This document shows positions 11,715 through 22,977 of a stretch of 64,000 nucleotides of DNA, one piece after another. The notes under the pieces were generated by a model. That model worked only from the letters and a program-made list of their open reading frames with translations, was not told the DNA's origin and ran no database searches. A program made the translations under genes and the position numbers. Each line of letters begins with the position of its first letter. The first letter of the stretch is position 1. The stretch is from Megaleporinus macrocephalus. Its lineage: Eukaryota > Chordata > Actinopteri > Characiformes > Anostomidae. The stretch spans positions 9,928,253 to 9,992,252 of the forward strand of contig CM038726.1 in NCBI GenBank assembly GCA_021613375.1, read 5' to 3'.

Positions 11715-13392
11715 AGCCAAGACCTGATACAGTGTTACAGTATAAATGGATGATGTGATTATGATTGTGTGATACAGTGTTACAGTATCATGGATGATGT
11801 GATTATGATTGTGTGATACAGTGTTACAGTATAATGAATGATGTGATTATGATTGCGTGATAGTGTTACAGTATAATGGATGATGTGATTATGATTGTGT
11901 GATACAGTGTTACAGTATACTGGATGATGTGATTATGATGATGTGATACAGTGTTACAGTATAATGGATGATGTGATTATGATTGTGTGATACAGTGTTA
12001 CAGTATAATGGATGATGTGATTATTATGATGTAATACAGTGTTACAGTATAATGCATGATGTGATTATAATTGTGTGATACAGTGTTACAGTATAATGGA
12101 TGATGTGATTATGATTGTGTGATACAGTGTTACAGTATAATGCATGATGTGATTATAATAATTTGATACAGTGTTACAGTATAATGGATGATGTGATTAT
12201 GATTGTGTGATACAGTGTTACAGTATAATAGATGATGTGATTATGATTGTGTGATACAGTGTTACAGTATAATGGATGATGTAATTATGATGGTGTGATA
12301 CAGTGTTACAGTATAATGCATGATGTGATTATTATGATGTGATACAGTGTTACAGTATAATAGATGATGTGATTATGATTGTGTGATAGTGTTACAGTAT
12401 AATGGATGATGTAATTATGATGATGTGATACAGTGTTACAGTATAATGCATGACGTGATTATAATTGTGTGATACAGTGTTACAGTATAATACATGATGT
12501 GATTATAATTTTGTGTTACAGTATAATGGATGATGTGATTATGATTGTGTGATACAGTGTTACAGTATAATGGATGATATGATTATGATTATGTAATACA
12601 ACGTTACAGTATAATGGATGATGTGATTATGATTGTGTGATACAGTGTTACAGTATAATGAATGATGTGATTATGATTGTGTGATAGTGTTACAGTATAA
12701 AGGATGATGTGATTATAATTGTGTGATACAGTGTTACAGTATAAAGGATGATGTGATTATAATTGTGTGATACAGTGTTACAGTATAATGGATGATGTGA
12801 TTATGATTGTGTGATACAGTGTTACAGTATAATGGATGATGTGATTATGATTGTGTGATACAGTGTTACAGTATAATGCATGATGTGATTATCATGATGT
12901 GATACAGTGTGACAGTATAATGAATGATGTGATTGTGATGATGTGATACAGTGTTACAGTAAAATGGATGATGTGATTATGATTGTGTGATACAGTGTTA
13001 CAGTATAATGGATGATGTAATTATGATTGTGTGATACGGTGTTACAGTATAATGGATGATGTGATTATGTTTATGTAATACAGTGTTACAGTATAATGGA
13101 TGATGTGATTATGTTTATGTGATAGTGTTACAGTATAATGGATGATGTGATTATGTTTATGTGATAGTGTTACAGTATAATGGATGATGTGATTATGTTT
13201 ATGTGATAGTGTTACAGTATAATGAATAATTTGATTATGTTTATGTGATAGTGTTACAGTATAATGGATGATGTGATTATGATTGTGTAATACAGTGTTA
13301 CAGTAAAATGGATGATGTGATTATGATTGTGTGATACAGTGTTACAGTATAATGGGTGATGTGATTATGATGATGTGATACAGTGTTATAAT
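11715..13392. repeat. 1.7-kb minisatellite, 44-bp unit
   Basis: Roughly 38 copies of a 44-bp unit built from GATACAGTGTTACAGTATAA, TGGATGATGTGATTATGATT and GTGT. Shorter 39-40 bp variants lacking ACAGT (reading GTGATAGTGTTACAG) cluster near 13110-13260. No coding potential. Confidence 0.97.
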
Positions 13393-13424
13393 ATAAAAGA
13401 TTATAATATATAGACTTTATGCAG

Positions 13425-14400
13425 AGTGGCCCACTTGACACTGGACATTAAGTTGGTTTATTTAAACTTGAGACTTCTGCCATGTGACATACTGCCATTA
13501 ACAAAAAGGGGCAAACATATGCCTCATAGCTTAAAAAAACATCTTCAGTCATGGTTAATAGGCTCCACCTATTACATTATTCCAAGCTGGGAGGCTGAAG
13601 GCCAGCATGTAGGTTTGCTCTCTGTCCAGGACAACGCAATGTATCCCATTCTTGGACAATGAAAGGTTCCAAGCATGTTCATACTATCCTAATATTCCCT
13701 ATGAAGCTTCTCTTTACCCAGTCAAGCTGTGTGCACATATAAATAATTAGTTTGATTAGCTTGTATAAGACTCAATGTGGAGGAAGTTGTTTGGGAAAGG
13801 TGCACAGCTGGAGACAGGTTGAACTGGCAACTATCTACTCTAGACTTCATCATATAAACCTGTCTGAGCAAAATTAAGTCACTGGTTGGAAGATGGGAAC
13901 CCTGTACTAGCCAGCCACCATGCTTTCAAACTGCCTCACTGGACAGCTAGCTCAGCAGGCTTGCAGGAGACCACTTACTGCCCATTCTGTTACACAAGCT
14001 CACAAATACCTGTGCTGAACAGCTTTAGAATGAGTAAGTGGAGGAGCTTGTGGTCCATCATCAACCCAAATAGAGCAACCTTGACTGAGATATTGCAAGA
14101 AATCTCTGAAGCATAAGTTCAATCTGTTCTTTGTTTGTTTTTAATAAAGAACTGTAATCCAGGCCATGACAGAAATAATACCTGATGCAATAAACGTTCC
14201 AACATTAGCTACAATTATTGCAAAACTAGAGACACACAAATTTCTAAAATGTCTCAAATCAACCACTATTTGGGATAACTGGGGACAACTGGTATCCAAG
14301 TTACATGTAGGTTTGACCTGTTCTTTGTGTGGAAAGATCTGGAATGTCTGATTTTATGGGCTACACCTACTAAACAAGCCCTAAACACACAGCTCCCTCT
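13425..14400 (+). mobile_element. Decayed L1-like non-LTR retrotransposon fragment
   Basis: Translated pieces resemble a fish L1-like reverse transcriptase: HLTLDIKLVYLNLRLL then DILP at 13426, a GLLS(V/L)-type segment near 13612, and KLLFTQSSCVHI near 13700. Downstream open pieces (13886-14116 and 14166-14351) may be its C-terminal part (for example LVSKLHVGLTCSLCGKIWN). Many stops and frameshifts. The family assignment is tentative. Confidence 0.4.
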
Positions 14401-14559
14401 GTATGACTTTCAATTCCCCGTCCCCGCTCGATCTGTCATAGCATATTAAATCTGAGAGGCCCTTCTCTCTCTCTCTCTCTTTTCCTTCCTTCCTTCCTGT
14501 GTCACTCGTCCCGCACATCTGTCTCTCCCTCGTTTTCCCTCCAGTACAGTTCGTTCTTG

Positions 14560-14598
<39 letters not shown>

Positions 14599-15904
14599 TG
14601 TGGTCGCCCCACTCCCCTCCCCCCCAGCAGCACATCTGTGAGCTGTTAGACCGGCGTGTGTGTTGCGTAGGGCGCAGCTGTTGGAAAAACAGATCCGTTA
14701 CACATCCTGCCAACTGCAGGGATATGAGGTGCTGGGTGTAGCCTAATGTGTGTGTGTTGTGAGGTTCATGAGTGTCAAGGATTGGGTGTGTAAGGTTACG
14801 TGCATCCCATATTTGTATATATAGTTCGAGAGAAGCGTTGATTTATTTATTTCAAAGGGTCTCCAAGTACACTACCTGATTGGAAATAAGATAATCTGCA
14901 TGGTTAAGGGGGAAGAAAGCCAAAAGGAGAAAAGTGGGGGAAAAAATGGAGTTTAAAAAAACTACAGTGAAAAACAAAGATATATATATACATGTGTGTG
15001 TGGATGGATATATCCATGGATGGATATTTCATTTCACTGTGTTAAGGGAACAAGAAACAAAGAAAACAGAGCAATTCTTGAAGGAGAGACCAAAGAGGGG
15101 TCTGGTATGTAGATATAAACACATAGATGTCATGTTGTCTGTTGTTCTCTATCTGAAGTGATACATCTCTTTCATCTGCTTGTAAATAAAAACACATGTA
15201 CTGACGTATAACGAGTCCTCAGGATTGAACTAAATGGATCTTCACTAAATTTGAGATATAATGTTTAGACGTATATAAATCTGGTTTGCCTGATTTGAGT
15301 GAGGAAGAAAGATGGAGAGGTGCGTGCTCTATTTAATGACCCAGCGGGTGTGTTTACATGTGTTTGAAGTGTGTGTGTCTGTGTGTTTACAGATGTTTAT
15401 AGACACACAATCAGGTTTCAGCCTGTTTTTGGATGGTTGGGTACATGATGTCATTTGCTGAGTGATGACACACTGCACTGAATCCATCTCTTCATGTAGC
15501 AGCTCTGTTTGTTATACTTACAATGCAAGTGGAGTGTTGCACTTTTCTACAGAACCCTCTCCCCCCCGGCGCTGGAGCTGCGAGCGTTTAATCAGCCTGA
15601 AGCTTGGCCTCCGTTCAGTATAATTGAGCAACGTCTTATTCCAGAAAAGAATGAAGCACAAAAGTTATGTAATCTGATAAAAATACAATGTGTGTTTAGG
15701 CGTTAAGAGCAGAGACTAAGGGGGTTTTAGTTTAAATGATAAAGAGAGATGAAGATAGATGAAGAGAGATAAAGAGACCGTTTAAATAGTGAAACTAAAT
15801 CTGCCGTCACGCCTAAAACTTATAAAATAGGGTTTCTCTTAAATGATACATTTATAGGACAAGAAGAAAGTTCCTAATTTGATGTACGTTAATGTATTAA
15901 GGTT
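14401..15904. other. Intergenic, no gene seen
   Basis: CT microsatellites near the left end, then AT-rich unique DNA leading into the polypurine tract. Confidence 0.55.
14465..14594. repeat. CT-rich microsatellites
   Basis: (CT)n at about 14465-14480, TTCC repeats, and (CT)n at about 14563-14594. Confidence 0.9.
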
Positions 15905-16896
15905 TTAATTATTCAAAGAAAGAAAAAAGAAAGGGTGACAGAAAGAAAAGATAAATGATATTAAGACAGTGTCAGAAAGCAAGAAATAAATGGATGAAAG
16001 AGAAAAGAAGAAAAAAAACAGTAAAGAAAAAAAAAGAAAGAAAATAATATAAAGGAAAGAAAAAGGAAAGAAATCAAGACAGAGACAGAGAGCAAGAAAT
16101 AAAGGGATAAACGAGAGAATTTAAAGAGATAGAAAAAAGAAAGACAAACAAAAAGAAAAGATGAGAAAACAAAATGAAAAACAACAATAAGAGAAAAAGT
16201 AAAAAAATCAAGACATAAAGGGGTAAATGAGGGAACCTAAAAAGAGAGAAAAAAGAAAGAAACAAACAAAGAGAAAGTAAGAGATAAAACAGAGAAAAAT
16301 ATGAGATTGAAAAAGAGAAAGGAAAGAAAGAAAACAAAAAGACACAGAAAAGGAATAGAAAGACAGTGAGAACAGAAAAAGAAAATAAATCAAAACAGCA
16401 ACAGAAAGCAGGAAATAAAGGGATGAATGAGAAAGGAAGAAAGAAATCAGTAAAGAAAAAAAGAAAATAATATAAAGGAAATAAAAAGAAAAGAAATCAA
16501 AACAGCAACAGAAAGCAAGAAATAAAGGGATAAACGAGAGAATTTACAGAGATAGAAAAAAATGGAAAAAAAGAAACAAACAAAGAAAAAAGAAAGACAA
16601 ACAAAAAGATAAGAAAACAAAATGAAAGACAACAATAAGAGAAAAAGTAAAAAAAATCAAGACATAAAGGGGTAAATGAGGGAATCTAAAAAGAGAGAAA
16701 AAAGAAAGAAAGAAACAAAGAGAAAGTAAGAGACAAAACAGAAAAACTATAAGATTGAAATAAAGAAAGGAAAGAAAGAACAAAAAAGACAGAAAAGGAA
16801 TGGAAAGACAGTGAGAACAGAAAAGGAAAATAAATAAAAACAGCTACAGAAAGCAATAAATAAAGGGATGAATAAAAATTAGGAATCAAAAAAGGA

Positions 16897-16948
<52 letters not shown>

Positions 16949-16973
16949 AAAAGAATGAAAGAAAGAAAAAGAA

Positions 16974-17027
<54 letters not shown>

Positions 17028-17207
17028 AAAAGAAGAAAGAAAGAAGTAAAGAAAAATAAGTAAAGAAAAAGAAGAAAGAAGTAAAGAAAGAAAGAGAGAA
17101 AGAAAGAAGTAAAGAAAAAGAAGAAAAGAAAGAGAGAAAGAAAGAAGTAAAGAAAAAGAAGAAAGAAAGAAATAAAGAGAGAAAGAAAGAAAGAAAGAAA
17201 TAAAGAG

Positions 17208-17240
<33 letters not shown>

Positions 17241-17460
17241 AAGAAAGAAAGAAAGAGATAAAGAAAGAAAGAAAGAAAAAAAGAGATAAAAAAAGAAAGA
17301 AAGAAAGAAAGAGTAAGAAAGAAAGAAAGAGAGAGAGAAAGAAAGAAAGAAAGAAAGAGAAAGAAAGAAAAAGAAGAAAAAAAGAAAGAAAGAAAAAAAT
17401 AGAAAAAAAGAAAGAAAGAAAGAAAGAAAGAAGTGAAGAAAGAGAGAGAAAGAAAGGAGT
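15905..17460 (+). repeat. Polypurine tract, 1.55 kb, GAAA-rich
   Basis: Almost pure A/G on the plus strand. The left half (16073-16880) contains a long imperfect tandem duplication: the block starting GCAAGAAATAAAGGGATAAA near 16093 recurs near 16514 and a shorter related block near 16408. The right half is mainly (GAAA)n with GAGA interruptions. Phe/Ser/Leu-rich minus-strand frames are artefacts. Confidence 0.93.
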
Positions 17461-17918
17461 AGTGTATATGGTTCAGGAAGCGTTGTTACAGGGTGGGTGA
17501 TGTGCTGGTAGTAACTGTAGTCTCTGGTTTTGGACTGAATTCAGTCTCGAGGGAAGATTTATAAATACAAACAAATCAACAAACAAGTCGGACCAGCAGC
17601 CAATCAGACGGAGGGAAATATCTGGGTCCGAGCCAGATTAGACAGGAAGTGAGAGGTAGTGGAGGAGGAAGATGACGGATGTTAGATAATCCAGATTAAA
17701 TATACATTCGATCTGATTTACTTCGTCTGATTCATATCCAGCTAATGAGCATGAAGGAGGAGAGAAAGACAATGAACGAGTGAACAAAGAGAGCAGCGTT
17801 AGCCTTATTCCCTCAGGGACCCTGAGTCACACCAGACTAATTATAAACACTGAGGGTCTCATAAGGGTGGGATTAGGAGGAGCAGGTGGGATGTCGTGAC
17901 AGAGACTTATTCACACAC

Positions 17919-17959
<41 letters not shown>

Positions 17960-18316
17960 CAGAGCGAGAGAGAGAGAAAGAGAGACAGAGCGAGAGAGAG
18001 ACAGAGACGGAGAGAGAGAGATGATAATGAATCACGCTGGGTACAGGCGCAGACAGAGTGTTTCATTAGGTTAGTGAACACAGAGACAGACAGACGGGCG
18101 GACGGGCAGTGTGAGAGACAGACAGTGAGGTGGAGACGGAAACAGACTGTGTTGACATGCTGAAGTGTTCTGACCCCGATCAGTCGCTCTGAATCAGCCT
18201 TGCTCACATTACTGAGACACAGAGGTCAGATAAGAGAGAGGGCGAGCGAGATTCACCTGCTTCAGCAGAGCTCAGTCCCTCACTTTTCATAGCAGTCATT
18301 GAGTGATGAATAACCC

Positions 18317-18318
<2 letters not shown>
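17461..18318. other. Intergenic, unique-looking
   Basis: Balanced composition with an inverted CCAAT-type AGCCAATCAGACGG near 17600 and ETS-like CAGGAAGTG near 17651, then a GA repeat. Possible regulatory DNA, not tested. Confidence 0.4.
17923..18021. repeat. (GA)n microsatellite
   Basis: GA run with CAGAG and AAAGAG interruptions in single-copy-looking DNA. Confidence 0.93.
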
Positions 18319-18359
<41 letters not shown>

Positions 18360-18362
<3 letters not shown>

Positions 18363-18564
18363 ACTGTCCAATGAAAAATATGTATATCCATTTTTGTCGA
18401 TTTAAAGTTTTCTACATCATTTGAACACGCCAATGGTTGTTTACATCGTGTGAAAATTTCATGATGAATGGGCCAATAGGAGTGAAATAGAAAATTCTGG
18501 TTCCATTGACTTGCATTGAAAGTAAAGTATGTTTTTGGTCTCCTGTAAAGTTGCAATTTTGGAG

Positions 18565-18570
<6 letters not shown>
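18360..18570. mobile_element. TGTCCAATGAAAA TIR element ('R2'), TA-flanked
   Basis: Begins CACTGTCCAATGAAAAATAT after (TA)n and ends near TTTGGAGATATTT before (TA)n. Contains CCATTGACTTGCATTGAAAG and CTCCTGTAAAGTTGCAATTT, words shared with copies at 18653, 20690 and 48838. Confidence 0.6.
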
Positions 18571-18652
<82 letters not shown>

Positions 18653-18656
<4 letters not shown>

Positions 18657-18774
18657 TTTGAACATGCCAGTGGACTTACATTGCGTCTGAATTTCATAAT
18701 GAATGGACCAATAGTAGTGCTCCAAAATAGCTCCGAAAGATTTATGGTTTCATTGACTTTTCATTGGACAGCAA

Positions 18775-18777
<3 letters not shown>
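18653..18777. mobile_element. R2 element, right part with inverted terminus
   Basis: AATGGACCAATAGTAGTGCT CCAAAATAGCT leads to TTTCATTGGACAGCAACGAT, the inverse of the TGTCCAATGAAAA end, then (TA)n. With the 18360 copy it makes a TA-repeat-bounded inverted structure. Confidence 0.6.
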
Positions 18778-18870
<93 letters not shown>

Positions 18871-19512
18871 CTGTCTGTCTGTTGTTCCATGACAACAGGT
18901 GTATAAGACCAAGCACAAGCAGGCTGCTTCTACCCACACTAGTGAAAGACTAATGATAGGATGCCACCTGTGCAACAAGTCCAGTGGTGAAGTTTCCTCA
19001 CTACTAAATATTCCACAATGGACTGTCAGTGGTGTTCTAACAAAGTGGAAGTGATTGAGAACAACAGCAACTCAGCCACCAAGTGGTAGAACACGTAAAA
19101 TAATAGAACTTTCTACAGAGTCAATCACTACAGACCTCCAAACTTCATGTGGTCTTCATATCAGCTCAAGAACAGAGCGTAGATAGCTTCATTGAATGGG
19201 TTTTTATGTCCGAGTAGCAGCATCCTAGCCTTACATCACCAAGCACAATGCAGAGCGTCGGATGCAGTGGTGTAAAGCATGCCACTACTGGACTCCAGAG
19301 CAGTGGAGACGTGTTCTCTGGAGTGACCAATCACGCAATCCGTAGGACGAGTCTGGGTTTGGAGGTTGCCAGGAGAATGTTACTTGCCTGACTGCACTGT
19401 GCTGAGTGTAAAGTTTGGTGGAGGGGGGATTATGGTGTGGGGTTGTTTTTCAGGAATTGGGCTCGGATCCTTAGTTCCAGTGAAAGGAACTCTTAATGTT
19501 CACATTTGAACG
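18871..19512 (+). mobile_element. Tc1-like transposase relic
   Basis: Plus-strand decayed Tc1 family member. It begins upstream of the transposase and runs through GATAGGATGCCACCTGTGCA, CTCAGCCACCAAGTGGTAGA, GCAGTGGAGACGTGTTCTCT, GACGAGTCTGGGTTTGGAGG and GGTGGAGGGGGGATTATGGT to GTGAAAGGAACTCTTAATG. A block of the DNA-binding region is deleted and the 3' third is missing. The same family is at 58897-59649 and, reversed, at 49101-49500. Confidence 0.8.
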
Positions 19513-20689
19513 TCTGTTTTTCTCCTGTGATGAACACTATAAGGTCCATCACTTTTTGAAGGAGAAAATTAATCCACTGACTTCAAAAAAGAGTAATGCG
19601 TGAGTAACTAGACGCTTCATAGAAATGGTATAGAATAGTAGTGAAGTGTAATGTTTGTAAATATAGTGGAGTAAGATTCACAAATTTCCAGTGTACTTAA
19701 ACACAGTACTCATTACTGTCCACACTTGATTACTTACGTACCGGTTACGAGCTTAAAATACCTTAATTTAAACTAGAACTGTCAACAAAGCCAACAAGCG
19801 TTAGTGCTATTAGAGGAGCATTATCTTAGCACTGGCAACATGAGTGAATGAATAGATGAAACCAGTGACACTACATATAGTGTTTATGGTATAATTCCTG
19901 AACCCGACCGTGTAAATAAACTGATCAATCAAATATCTATTATCAATAATCAACCCATCAATGTGATCTCATGAAACAACTGTTGCGGCTGAGTTTGGAT
20001 TAATTTGCAGGCCACTTTCTTATATGTATCTCATGACGGTTTCAAGCAACTACAGTTGTGTTCTATAGATTCGATCTGACCATCATAACCATTATCTGAA
20101 GTAACGAGGGATTGGAGAAAGAAAGGGCATTTTCTGCCACACTGTTCATTTTATTCCTTTAAACTCTTTAAAACTTTTTTCAAATTTTTTTTTATAAATT
20201 ATTAATGAAAGTGTTTGATTTTCAGGAAAAGGAAAAGTTTCAAATCAGAAATAATAATGAAACTGAGAAATGTCCTCTATATTTTTTATTTCAAACCCTT
20301 CTTTTTTTCATTCTAAACCAACATTTGATCTGTATTTAGAAACTTGAACTAATTGCTTCTGTTACCAAATCGACACGTCTGGTAATATAGCCCACTAAAT
20401 TAAATGTTGTAAGACCACCAGGGCTAAAATCTGGGTTCATCACCGAGATCATGTTTCCCTAAGCTCATGTGAAGACCGAACACATAAACATGGAGCAGAT
20501 TGGAAAGTTTAATCAAAATGTTTTCACTCAATTATTTGATTTAGTTTCCTTTCATTTAATTCAAAATAATTACAAGTAAAGAAAGTTAAGTTTGTCACGG
20601 ACGAGGGTCTCGTGGTCATTCTGCAGAATTTCTGTATTTATCATATTATTGTTGTACAAAAAAACATATATCTCTATTTTTGTTACTTT
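19513..20689. other. Intergenic, no gene seen
   Basis: AT-rich DNA after the Tc1 relic; no recognisable feature. Confidence 0.55.
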
Positions 20690-20815
20690 TCTTTTTTCTA
20701 TATCATTTAATCTATATCACTTAAACACGACGGCTGCTCTTTATATCCTGTAAAAATTCCATGATGAATAAAGTAACTCTGAAGGTAAGAAGTTTTTGTT
20801 CTCTCCTGTAAAGTT
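20690..20815. mobile_element. R2 element, diverged copy
   Basis: ATTCCATGATGAATAAAGTA and TTGTTCTCTCCTGTAAAGTT relate it to the 18.4-kb copy. It directly precedes the ACTAGTGAA array. Confidence 0.5.
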
Positions 20816-21420
20816 ACACACTAGTGAACAAAACTTTCTAGTTAACACACACAAGTGAAGATACACACACTAGTGAACATACACATACATGTGAAGACAC
20901 ATACTAGTGAACATACACACTAGTGAACATACACTAGTGAACACACACACACACTAGTGAAGACATACTAGTAAACACACACACAAGTGAAGATACACAC
21001 AATAATGAACACACACATACAAGTTAAAACACACACACTAGAAAACACACATTAGTGGACACACATACACTATAGAACACACACACTAGTGAAGATACAC
21101 ACACTAGTAAACATACACATACATGTGAAGACACACACTAGTGAACACACACACTAGTGAACACACACACTAGTAAATACATACTAGTAAACACACACGA
21201 GTTAAGGTACACACACTAGTGAACACACACACACTAGAGAAGACGCACTAGTGAAGATACACACATACAAGTGAAGACACACTTTAGTGAACACAGGCAC
21301 TGGTGAAGATACATATACTAGTTAACACACACATAAGTCGACACACACTAGTGAACACACACACAAGTAAAGACACACACTTATGAACACACTCACACTA
21401 GTGAAGACACGCATACTATA
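20816..21420. repeat. AC-rich minisatellite with ACTAGTGAA core, first block
   Basis: Short degenerate units of about 12-16 bp (CACACTAGTGAACACA, ACAAGTGAAGATACAC) run for 600 bp. The same array resumes at 21925 after an R1 repeat copy and unique DNA. Confidence 0.9.
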
Positions 21421-21717
21421 CTATTTAACAAAAACAACATTCATTTGAAGTGGATATGTAAGTTCAATAAGTTATAAGTAACAGTGGTGTTCTGTAAAAG
21501 AGTAACATTATAAAATGTATTATACATTTATATTTGTTTGGATTTCACATTATTCATTGTTATTACTTTTTTAACACAAAGAAGATTTTTCAATGTAGGA
21601 AAGGTTTTGCCTCTTATCTCAGCACTGCATGATAAATTGAAATTTTGAATAACATACCCACCAATCAACCACTGCTTTAACTACTACGTCTAATTAAAAA
21701 AGTGCACTCCCTGAAGG

Positions 21718-21905
21718 AGACGCAGGACGGTTGCGGATAAACGACAAATAGAGGAGTGTGAGTGGGTATGTCTGAGGATCAGAGTTGGGGGATCTGCCCT
21801 GAGTACAGGCAGTTTGGTGGCTGCAGGTCGAACCAACACTACAGTCGTGCCCTGAATCAGTGTACGTGAAGCGGTGTCTGTCGGACGAGCAGACGTTCAG
21901 TAGAT
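21718..21905 (+). repeat. R1 dispersed repeat, between AC-rich arrays
   Basis: Contains ACAAATAGAGGAGTGTGAGT, CAGGCAGTTTGGTGGCTGCA and AGCGGTGTCTGTCGGACGAG CAG. It lies directly before the second ACTAGTGAA minisatellite block. Confidence 0.75.
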
Positions 21906-21924
21906 TGACGTGTGCGTTTCCATC

Positions 21925-22977
21925 CTACACATTCTAGTGAACACACTCACACCAGTAAAGATACGCACACTAGTGAACATACATACAAGTGAAGACACAC
22001 TAGTGAACACACACGCACGCACTAGTGAACACACTCACACTGGTGAAGATACACATAGTAGTGAACACACACATACAAGACACACTAGTGAGCACACACA
22101 CAGTGAACACACACTAGTGAAGATACACATAGTAGTGAACACACACATACATGTGAAGACACAACTAGTGAGCACACACACTAGTGAACACACTCACACT
22201 AGTGAAGATACACATAGCAGTGAACACACACATACAAGTGAAGACACAACTAGTGAGCGCACACACCAGTGAACACACACACTAGTAAACACACTCACAC
22301 TAGTTAAGATACACATAGTAGTGAACACACACACACTAGTAAACACACTCACACAAGTAAAGATACACACACTAGTAAGCACACATACAAGTGAAGACAC
22401 ACTAGTAAACATACACACTAGTGAACACACTCACACTAGTAAACACACTCACACTAGTGAACACATTCACACAAGTAAAGATACACACACTAGTGAACAT
22501 ACATACAAATGAACACACACTAGTGAACATACTCACACTGTTGAAGATGCACATACTAGTAAACACACATACAAGTGAAGACACACTAGTGAACACACAC
22601 TAGTGAACACACACACTAGTAAACACACTCACACTAGTGAAGATACACATAGTAGTGAACACACATACAAATGAAAACACATGAGTGAACACACACACTT
22701 GTGAATACACACACACTAGTGAACACACATTCACACTACTGAAGATACACATACTGGTAAACGCACACATACAAGTGAAAACACACGAGTGAACACACAC
22801 ACACTAGTGAAGATACACATACATATAAGACACAATAGTGAATACACACACACTAGTGAAGATACACATACATATAAGTTAAGACACAATAGCGAATACA
22901 CACACACTAGTGAAGATACACATACTAGTGAAGACATTCATATAAGTTGACACAATAGTGAACACACACACACTAGG
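21925..22977. repeat. AC-rich minisatellite with ACTAGTGAA core, second block
   Basis: Continuation of the CACACTAGTGAACACAC array over 1.05 kb. Open frames read from it (Thr/His-rich on plus, Val/Ser/Phe-rich on minus) come from the repeat and are not genes. Confidence 0.92.

Larger units (their letters stand above)
18319..18870. repeat. Three (TA)n runs and a (GT)n run
   Basis: TA runs at 18319-18359, 18570-18652 and 18777-18842, the last passing into (GT)n (18842-18870). All three abut R2 element termini. Confidence 0.95.

Noticed and set aside
21910..22937. Multiple Thr/His- or Val/Ser/Phe-rich frames of 60-120 residues
   Set aside because: Translation of the ACTAGTGAA array on both strands.
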